Assembly (NCBI GenBank): GCA_030159075.1 | Contig: BROG01000480.1 | Location: 496,001-560,000 of the forward strand | Reading direction: 5' to 3' | Length of the DNA stretch: 64,000 bases | Origin: Atrina japonica | Taxonomy: Eukaryota > Mollusca > Bivalvia > Pterioida > Pinnidae | In this document: piece after piece, positions 54,959-64,000 of the stretch | How the letters are laid out: every line of letters starts with the position of its first letter | Position numbering within the stretch: position 1 is the first letter of the stretch | The notes under the pieces: generated by a model | What the model was told of the DNA's origin: nothing | Database searches by the model: none | What the model saw: the letters and a program-made list of their open reading frames with translations, nothing else | Made by a program: the position numbers and the translations under genes

Positions 54959-55769
54959 AAAATGATATAAGTAATCAACAAACTGAAAAGCGACATGAGT
55001 TTCGGACAGATTCATTTATCTATAGCTACAGAATGAAGATCATGACGATGTGTCTATGAATTATGTCTTCTATAAGAGCAGACTATGCTGTCACTCTTAC
55101 TATGGACCACTACTTGATAGAATTCCTACGAAAATCACACTGTTCCTCTGTTATGCGATGTCAGCCATCAATTTCCAGAGGACATTTAACTCGGACATTA
55201 TAATTCTGGGCATATAGTTCATACGAAAAACTCGGATATTGATTGCATATTCGATCAGGGATGGGATATGTAAATAGAAGTACAAACCCGACAAATATTT
55301 ACAATTTGTTCTCACAATCAGATTTAGGTACATGTATATGTAGGTATGATATAGAATTCACTGATTCCCAAAATCATGTTAATTTATTATAGCTCTTGAG
55401 CTCGAGTGATGAATTGGCAATTTATTTCCTTTATATGGAACAAACAACAAAGTGGAATAAGTACATGTTTCTATAAAAATAGAACTTTGCGGAAATACGA
55501 GATTCTTCGTGGCAGTATTTATCGTGTATGGTGTTGATTTGCCTGATAGAGTGCAAATGGTGGGTCGCCAGCCTCGACATGATCTTTACCCACATCAACA
55601 ACGATAAACCAAGGTATGTCAAAATGTTTAATTTCAGAGTTATTGTTCCGTACTGTGGTAGAGTTTCCACATGTATAATGTGCTTTGTTAAAATATCGAT
55701 TTAGACTATGGTTTCAATAACCCTTCAATAGGTCATCAATTTATACGAACACACCATTAGGATATCTAT

Positions 55770-55955
55770 AAAACCTCAGATACCAAATTAATTCCTCTGG
55801 ATGTCCAGGATACATATACAAATCTGGTGATATTGGACAAACAGACCTCTGGAAATCCAATGTTGGGATCAGGTATCATGGAGGAGTTAGCATCCCCTGT
55901 TGACCGGTCACGCCCGCTCTGATTCCACAGTCAAATTCAAATGAAATAGGCGAGG
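55770..55955 (-). mobile_element. 3' end of RT retroelement (truncated copy)
   Basis: Plus strand CCTCAGATACCAAATTAATTCC...GTTGACCGGTCACGCCCGC. It lies in the duplicated segment; its sister copy is cut by the window end at 63,902-64,000. Confidence 0.7.
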
Positions 55956-55960
55956 AAGAA

Positions 55961-57159
55961 ATATATATATAATATAGTAGTTGACTAATCGGAAGGGAAT
56001 ATAAATGACAAACAACTCTTGATGTACACGAAACAAGTCTTTCTCCATGATGGAAAGACCTATTTCGAGCTGTTCCATTCCGTTCAGTTGACATGGACAA
56101 CATGATGATATCTTGTTTCAGTTCACCTCAGAGGAATAACCTTTAAATAAATGGTCTTTATTGTAAAGATTACCAGTGTTATCACTTCCTGTAAGCTACT
56201 TTTTAAATCTGACAGCTAGTTCTGCATGCTATTCATATTCCAGGACGTATATACGATAAAATGCCGGAATTGATGATGACCGCATTTTTCTTTGAAGTTA
56301 CATACTACTTCAAAAAGGTCTAATGTATTTATTTATCATATTGTAACCACACTTCTGGGTTTAGAGGGTATTAACTCATCCGTGACTCTAGACAACTCAA
56401 CAAAGGTCTAATGTACTTGTTTATTGTATGGTAACCACACCTCTGGGTTTAGAGGACATAACTACTCCATGACTCTCGACAACTCAACAAAGGTCTAATG
56501 TACTTGTTTTTCGTATGGTAACAACGCTTCTGGGTTTAGAGGGTGTAACTTCTCCATGACTCCGGACAACTCGATAAAGGTCCAAGGTATTTGTTTATTG
56601 TATGGTAACAACGCTTCTGAGTTTAGTGAATATGTTCAATCCTTCGTGACACTTGACCCCACTTCCGGTTTTTCCACATTTGTCCAATATTTATAATTCA
56701 TATTGCCTCGTGAACTTCCACACGTTTAAAACTTGAGAATTTGTACCACTTAATTTGATATACAATGTATATGGTTTTATGGTAATTAATTATGAAATAA
56801 TTTTATCGTATATCTTTTTAGTAATACCATACACAGGTTTATTTAGGATGTACACTCTAAGTGTCGAATTTGAAAATATTTTTCTCGCATTGGTAGTAAA
56901 GGACTCCTACTTATTAGAGAGCATCAATTAGCAAACTTTATGTATAAGGGCTACAGTCCCACATAAGTGTTCATAGCTCACCTGTTTTAGAAACTGATGG
57001 TTCGCAAAAATTGAAATGACCATCTGCAATATCTATCATTTTATCATTCTAGGTTGCTTCAATGGTTTTCAAATAAATCCCTGTATGTTTAACAATTAGC
57101 ATTTGCAGAGACTTGATGAAGATCTCACTGGAACAATAAATGCAAGTACACGTTTTGAT
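55961..57159. other. Spacer between the two duplicated blocks
   Basis: It contains a ~86-bp tandem repeat (56,315-56,640, nearly four copies; CTGGGTTTAGAG and GACAACTCAACAAAGGTCTAATGTA). No gene was recognised; the remainder shows no repeat I can name. Confidence 0.6.
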
Positions 57160-57516
57160 TTTTTATGTTTTACATCAAGTCCTTATTTTCTGTAAGAATT
57201 GCTTAGTTAATTGAAATTGCAATTTAAATAACACATTGATAATGATTGTTTCATACCTATTTCTTCATTCTCTCTCTCTCTCTCTCATCTTTATTTAGCA
57301 AAACAAATCTTGGCTTTCTTAGTACAACTACACACCACTAGTTATGTGATCGACGGATCATCTAGACAAGTCTTGTACTTTATATGCAATACACAATCCG
57401 CCAATAAACGGTTGACAGGTAAATAATGTGATTTGATAGGTAGGACACCAGCGTGATTGATGTGTCAAATGTAATATTTAAGCATTCAACTTACAGTTAC
57501 TTGGGTAGGAGCATAT

Positions 57517-57623
<107 letters not shown>

Positions 57624-58491
57624 ACATTGGAAGTCTCGTCTCACTTGTAGAGTTGTACTGTTTTAGTTCATTTTTTCTGTTAGGACTTTTATGTTAATTT
57701 GATCATATAAATATTAGAACCTTACTAACAACCGATTCTTTTATTGTTTCATACCCATCATGTATTTTGTTATACAAACACAAAAAAGACTCTCTATACG
57801 GCAAAACAAATCTTGGTTTTCTTGGTACAAATACACACCTCTAGTTATCTAATTCGTTATCACCATAAACCATGTATTTTGTAAGCATTACACAACCAGC
57901 CAATAAACTATTTGCAGGTAAACCATGTGATTTGATATGTTGCTGGTATGACAACAGCTTGATTGATATGTCACTTTTGATCTTTAATCACTCAACTCTC
58001 GGGCCAGGTGATAATTTTGTTTTCTGTTTTTGGGGGTGGGTGGGGGATTGTTAAGTTAACTGCACTTACAACTCACTGATAGTAGTTATAAGCATTTCTT
58101 ATTCTGCTTCACACACACAAAATATTGTCCAGCGCGATATATCCACATATAATGAAAAGTTTCATACTTTGACTTTTTCTACATTGATGCCCATAGTTTA
58201 TACAAAGTCTTCACCAATTGTTTTGACATTTTATCTATTATCCACACTCCTGTGTCTTGATAGGAAAATGCAATAAATTAGATTTTTCAATAGAAGTATT
58301 TAAAAAATAGAATTGATATGGAAATATGTGAAATAATCCCTTTAAATATTCATTATTTCATTGGATTCATGATTTTTTTCAGTTGGTACTTTATTCTAGT
58401 AAAGATGAGAATAAACAAAAAAACATTCTTGCATTGTTTTTGGTTAATTTATTTCAAATATTGAGCGAGTTTTGACATAGGTATGTACTAT

Positions 58492-59246
58492 TTATCCTCC
58501 GTACGCGGCAACTTGTCCAAAGGGACCTGAAAATATAAAATAAGTTAAATATTATATATTGTATATCAAGTCTCAGATACCAGGGTATAAAGCATTATAT
58601 ATAAAGCACTAAAATGACTAACGACACTAGAATGAGAGAAAGACAAAATTATCTCGTTACATAATTATCCTGAAGTGTATATCAAACTGAATTCAATTCT
58701 TTAATTTAAAATCTCTCAGATATAAGATAAAAGCAACATGTAGCAAGCCAAAAGACAGGTTTAAAACACTTATGGTCGTGTATCTGTCTATTGGCTGATT
58801 CTGGATGGGATATTTCGTTTTGATTTTTTATATCACAAAAATACAAAAAACATGATTTCTAACTCTAATAAAAATATCCTATAATATTGCTCTGACTGAA
58901 GTATTTCTTAAGCAACCATGGTGTAGTCAATCAAAATGAGAAAAAAATCCGTCCGTCCATCCATCCTTCTATCTATCTATCTATCTATCTATCTATCATT
59001 TTCTTTATCTAAAGATCTGAAAAATATACATAAAAATAAAACACTCGTCTTACCTAGAAATATCGTCAGGAACCAGACAATAGCAAATAACGACAGAATA
59101 GGCACAAATTTCAAAGTGTTTGACGCCTCAGTGGTGGTTGTGAAGGTGGTGGTAGTGGTAGGGGTAGTGTATCCCCCACCTTTCGCTCTACTAGCTATGT
59201 ACAACATCAGCAAACAAATAGCTAAAAAATGAAAAAAGGTTCTCAT
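58492..59246 (-). CDS. Thr-rich signal-peptide/TM minigene, paralogue 3
   Basis: The exon 59,054-59,251 has its ATG at 59,244-59,246 after acceptor TTTTTTTCAG; donor CTAG|GTAAGA. The last coding exon, 58,492-58,526, encodes PFGQVAAYGG, identical to paralogue 2. The product has a signal peptide (MRTFFHFLAICLLMLYIASR), a Gly/Tyr then Thr-rich linker (TTPTTTTTFTTTTEASN) and a hydrophobic helix (FVPILSLFAIVWFLTIFLG). A minus-strand AATAAA lies near 58,446-58,453. The linker is almost wholly different from paralogue 2 although flanking DNA is nearly identical, suggesting fast change in the linker. Confidence 0.8.
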
Positions 59247-59644
59247 CTTTCCTGAAAAAAAAAACAGCCAGTAAATATGTATGTTTATATACCGGGATAC
59301 AATTTAAATATTTCAGATCTCTCCAATTAATACAGCGCGCTTCAGAAATTATTAGTCACTGTCTGTCTTTCAATGCATCGTGACTCGGTTTTGAATCGAG
59401 AACCACTTTATTTATAGTAGACACGCTCTACCACATTTATATTGTCATTACATTTGAAACATAATAAGAATATGCTCTTGTGTTCCTTGTCATCGCAAAG
59501 GAACCATAGGTGTTAAAACACAAGTGTCAGTTTCACTTGGACACGTGACAATATTTTTGTGCTAAAGCTTTTCCATTAGCAAACGCAAGACAAAAATATA
59601 GCGTAGCGCTGATCAGTAATATCAATTTTTGTGGTTAATTAAAT

Positions 59645-59890
59645 TTTCAGTTGTAAATAATATTAACAATACAAAATTATATGTTTACAAAAAAGACCAA
59701 AACGATAGTATATGTCACAAAGACTTCGGCAGTTGTAAATAATATTAACAATACAAAATTACATGTTTACAAAAAAGGCCAAAACGATAGTATCTGTCGC
59801 AAAGACTTCGGCAGTTGTAAATAATATTAACAATACAAAATTACATGTTTACAAAAAAGGCCAAAACGATAGTATCTGTCACTAAGACTT
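59645..59890. repeat. ~84-bp tandem repeat, three copies
   Basis: Same unit as at 46,148-46,312, one more copy. Both arrays end in CACTAAGACT..GTCATTTGAGC. Confidence 0.85.
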
Positions 59891-60458
59891 CGTCATTTGA
59901 GCTTGAATTTTAAAGGGGCACTTAGCATTGTGTTTTTGATTTTGTTTTTTGAAAACTTTTATTTTCCTATTTTACTACTTAGCTTGTTATACAATAACAA
60001 AAGAAATGATAACGATAAAGAGATATACACAGGCATAAAAATTCTTAAATTCCTATATATTTTGTGAAAACTGCTTGAGAAACCCATGTTTGGCACTTTT
60101 TCACTTGCAATTGATTAACTCAACCTTAGTTTTTGAATATGAATATCACACTGGACTTCGCTTTAATTTCACAATATATATACAGGAATATAAGATTTTT
60201 TTATGGCTGTGTATACCTCTTTTATGTTAATGTTTATTGTACATCAAGTACAAGTAGTAAAATGAGAAAAAATCTAAATTAGTAATTTGTTTGGTTAACA
60301 TAGCTAATGCTCCTTTAATATAAAAGCATATTTCTGACAAAAAGTGACGGTGTGTTTGAAACCGTGGAAGTGAAAATCCTATCTCAAATTACAGCGAGTA
60401 GGTCTACCAAGATTAAGCGGCACATCCAGGTTCTGTCAGTATCCTAAACAATACTATG

Positions 60459-60683
60459 CATAGGCGTCGGAAGCAAATTGAAAGTGGAGGGGGGGGGGGG
60501 GGGGGGGCTAAATCAACTTAAAACACACAAACGCCAGAAGTGGGGGGGGGGGGGGCTAAACCAATTAAAAACACACACATACGCCAGAAACGTCATGGGG
60601 CTAAGCCCCAATTTTCAACACCTATGCCTATATTTGCAAAAAAATATAAAATAACCCACCCACCCCGGCTCCGACGCCTATGT
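60459..60683. mobile_element. ~225-bp MITE present only in copy B
   Basis: The ends are CATAGGCGTCGGAAGC and, inverted, CATAGGCGTCGGAGCC. TATG is repeated on each side (60,455-60,458; 60,684-60,687). Copy A near 46,875 has the uninterrupted ACTATGTATTG. The body has two long G runs and GGGGCTAAGCCCC. The family resembles a MITE widespread in marine invertebrates. Confidence 0.85.
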
Positions 60684-61319
60684 TATGTATTGTTAAAAAT
60701 AGGTGTGTACAGGTAAAATATTTTCCATTGTTATGATTTCATGCAATATTCTATCTATGATCTTCATGTACCACCGAAAACTAGCTTGTCACCCCTGTTA
60801 TTGTTAACTTGGACTCGCCGTGTTTGTAAAGACGTGCCAATGTATTTTGGTAGAAAAAAAAATTCTCGCTGTATATATCGGCAAATGTTCTCACGTATAC
60901 TGCAGACTTCAATGTACGTAGCCTCAAGGTAAAAAAGGTTTCAATTTGTTGATCTCCGACATTTGCAAACGCATAATTGCCAAAATGAGTTTCTCAATCA
61001 ACTTTTACAAGATATATAAGAATCTAATAATTTTTATGCCTGTGTATACCTCATTTTTGTTATTGTACATCGATCTTAAAAGTGAAAAAAAAAGAAAGAA
61101 AATGTTTTGGAAAACAAAGCTTAGATAAATAATTAATAAATAATTGTAATATCTACCTGTGAACACGATCACTATCTAGGTAAAAGTATGATGACCACGT
61201 GCTAACTTCCCTATTTGGTTGCTATTTATATATGTCTCAAATGACGAAATTTCTATAATATATGTGTATGTACTTCTTGGGCACATAACATTTCCTTACT
61301 TTCATTAAGTTCATCATTG

Positions 61320-62071
61320 GTATGCGCTTGTTTCGCACTTTAAGAAGTAGGCGTACATAAAAAGTGCTTATCAACCATGAAATACTAGCTGCTGCCTAGA
61401 AATAGGATCCGTCCGTCCTTTTACTTTGTCCAGGTCATATCTTCCTCACTCAAGATTACTTTGTTGAACGCATGAAATCGTCAGTAAGGAAGTTATATGG
61501 TCGATATTTGGATCTTGTTAAACAATATAAAGTACTCCTCTCAGAATGTTAGATAGTATTCTTGACCAGACTTGCTTTCACCAATAAGAAATTTTCACCG
61601 AGATTGACCTTTTTACTGAACTCGATAGAGGTCCCCATGTAACATCAAATTAGAGCTCAACTGATGAAGTCTAATTGACAGAAACGATATCGTCTTGAGC
61701 ATTTTAACTTTGGTAGTATGTTTATAAGATTTATAACCACTAGGTCGCTGCCACTGCTGGTGGACCGTTTGGGTCCCCGAGGGTATACATAAACCTAGTA
61801 TCTGGTATTTCAGTACCAGCTGTTCATCTTATACTAAAGTTATATTTGGCACTGTTAACACCATTTAAATTCGAAATTTTTTTTTACAGTGGTTACTCTT
61901 AGACGGATTTCGGCTATACTTTTAGAGATATTAATTGGCCTTGTGTGATACTACTTTATCTTTAGAAAATACACATACTTTTCAAATTGGAGCTCAGCGG
62001 ATGAAGTCTAATTGACAGAAACGATATCGTCTTGAGCATTTTAACTTTGGTATTATGTTTATATATATATA

Positions 62072-62149
<78 letters not shown>

Positions 62150-64000
62150 TTTGCGGTATGCCCCAGTTCGCCATTTAGCCCTAGAAATTAGTACTAATCC
62201 TTTAAACTTTTCCTTTATTATGTTTTCAAACTCATTTTTGTATCTTAAAATACTTTCAGAGTTGTCACAATGTGATTTCTCTAAATCTTCTATCTTTTTT
62301 CTTAAGTTTTTATATTTTTGTAATTTTTCTTTTTTTTTCTTTGCCGAAGAAAATATTGTAAACCCTCTTATAAAAAATCATTGTTCCCTTATGGTGAATA
62401 ATATATGGTCATATTAGCGAACTTAAGTCAATTATGCAACATTATGTTGTTTTAATCTTTGTTTTCAAATAAGCATGGAATATGATCAGGTATTGCCTAT
62501 CACTCATATTGTACGAAGATTTTATTTCGCGCATTCACATTTTCAGACATATTCGCATATACAACAATTCGTATGTACATAACACACATTTGTCCATGAG
62601 GACATTGAACTCGGACATTTTCTCCGATTTGTTCCATTTCGTTCAATTTTGTCCGGATAGTTTGTACTCAGATCACGTGACTATAACAGACATTCGGGAA
62701 AAGTCACCTCCGGTCAGTTCGTAAATTTATATCGGTTACCCATGAAAATAACGAAATTCAATCCTCAATGAAAAAGATTGATTGTTGTTTTACATCCCGT
62801 CAAGAGGTTTTTGCTTATAGTGAAATGTAACCGACTTTAGGTGAAGTTCCACAAATTTTGACCTGCATTGTGGGTTCTTTTACGTGCCACGCCTTCCTCG
62901 ACACGTGACCTCAGTTTTCAGTCTCATCCGAAAGACTCGTGACTTTTACTTCGTATGTCGAGCGCAAGTCAAGGAACAGTCACTGCCAGTTTCAAAATCT
63001 TTGAAATGACTTAGTCCGGGAATCGAACCCGTGACCTTCCGCTTGTGAGTCGAGCGCTCTACCACTTGACCAACAGAAGCGGTCACAATGAAAATGATAT
63101 AAGTAATCAACAAACTGAAAAGCGACATGAGTTTCGGACAGATTCATTTATCTATAGCTACAGAATGAAGATCATGCCGATGTGTCTATGAATTATGTCT
63201 TCTATAAGAGCAGACTATGCTGTCACTCTTACTATGGACCACTACTTGATAGAACTCCTATGAAAATCACACTGTTCCTCTGTTATGCGATGTCAGCCAT
63301 CATTTTCCAGAGGACATTGAACTCGGACATTATAATTATGGGCATATAGTTCATACGAAAAACTCGGATATTGATTGTATATTTGATCAGGGGTGGGATA
63401 TAAAGAGGTGGGATATGTAAATAGAAGTACAAACCCGATAAATAATCAGACGTTCTTACAATCGGATGTAGGTACATGTATATGTAGGTATGGCATAGAA
63501 TTCACTGATTCCCAAAATCATGTTAATTTATTATAGCTCTTGGACTCGAGTGATGAACTGGCGACTTCTTTCCTTTATATGGAACAAACAACAAAGTACA
63601 TATTTCTATAAAAATAGAACTTTACGGAAATACAAGATACTTCGTGACAGTATTTATCGTGTATGGTGTCGATTTGCCTGATAGAGTGCAAATGGTGGGT
63701 CGCCAACCTCGACATGATCTTTACCCACATCAACAACGATAAACCAAGGTATGTCAAAATGTTTAATTTTAGAGTTATCCTTCCGTACTGTGGTAGAGTT
63801 TCCACATGTATAATGTGCATTGTTAAAATATCGATTTAGACTATGGTTTCAATAACCCTTCAATAGGTCATCAATTTATACGAACACACCATTAGGATAT
63901 CTATAAAACCTCAGATACCAAATTAATTCCTCTGGATGTCCAGGATACATATACAAATCTGGTGATATTGGACAAACACAGACCTCTGGAAATCCAATGT
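61320..64000. repeat. Segmental duplication copy B, right part (cut by window end)
   Basis: Counterpart of 53,451-55,960. 61,650-62,060 is a dispersed repeat related to 16,270-16,720 (two TGACAGAAACGATATCG blocks). 62,061-62,146 is (AT)n, after which the match to 54,026 onward resumes. No gene was recognised. Confidence 0.9.
62770..63085 (-). mobile_element. tRNA-derived SINE (duplicate copy)
   Basis: Duplicate of the SINE at 54,640-54,958; B box GGTCACGGGTTCGATTCCC at 63,018-63,036. It differs by a small deletion in the body and a few extra bases (GACTTAGTCCG) before the B box. Confidence 0.8.

Larger units (their letters stand above)
53444..55960. repeat. Segmental duplication copy A, right part
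   Basis: Matches 61,313 to the window end. The interval 53,730-54,025 in this copy is replaced in copy B by 61,650-62,146, which contains a different dispersed repeat and an (AT)n tract. Confidence 0.92.

Noticed and set aside
54784..54996. Short ORFs over the tRNA-like sequences, and a genuine tRNA gene
   Set aside because: A and B boxes are present but the sequence does not close into an acceptor stem and is followed by a repeated body; it is a SINE.

Overview
The window looks like animal chromosomal DNA, most likely from a bivalve mollusc. This is inferred from spliced minigenes, tRNA-derived SINEs, abundant simple repeats and dispersed reverse-transcriptase fragments. A decayed Maverick/Polinton (virus-like DNA transposon) occupies the first ~12.6 kb. 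No ribosomal RNA, CRISPR array or bacterial operon is visible.

Region 1 (1-~12,600) is the Polinton; its left end lies outside the window. It carries a protein-primed-type family B DNA polymerase, a retroviral-like integrase, an A32-like packaging ATPase, a capsid-type gene, a probable minor-capsid gene, a coiled-coil membrane protein and about eight small conserved or unknown proteins. Genes are packed head to tail or tail to tail with gaps of 2-50 bp. Most coding-strand starts follow an AT-rich TATNAAAAA-type motif, and three convergent gene pairs are separated by hairpins. Many genes are broken by small frameshifts or in-frame stops, so this copy is probably defective. Two divergent copies of a two-gene module (putative ssDNA-binding-like protein plus Cys-rich zinc protein) are present. 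The right-hand copy contains, in frame, a 163-bp segment of the polymerase gene in inverted orientation.

Region 2 (12.6-41.3 kb) is host DNA with three small multi-exon genes that can be reconstructed from start codons, splice sites and reading phase: a 102-residue Cys-rich single-pass membrane protein (13.48-17.96 kb), a 51-residue secreted peptide with a TATA box and poly(A) signal (27.4-32.7 kb), and a Thr-rich signal-peptide/TM protein (39.8-41.2 kb). Introns and spacers hold tandem arrays (26, 34, 42, 45, ~70, ~130 bp units), a pogo-like MITE, SINEs and simple repeats.

Region 3 (43.7-64 kb) is a segmental tandem duplication. Each copy carries a minus-strand paralogue of the Thr-rich signal-peptide/TM gene. 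Copy A is interrupted by a 5,935-bp transposon with 36-bp inverted termini and a 7-bp target duplication; copy B preserves the empty site. Copy B has its own ~225-bp MITE insertion, for which copy A is the empty site. A dispersed repeat seen about a dozen times across the window is the 3' end of one reverse-transcriptase element; its longest copy (51.25-52.24 kb) still shows the YIDD motif.
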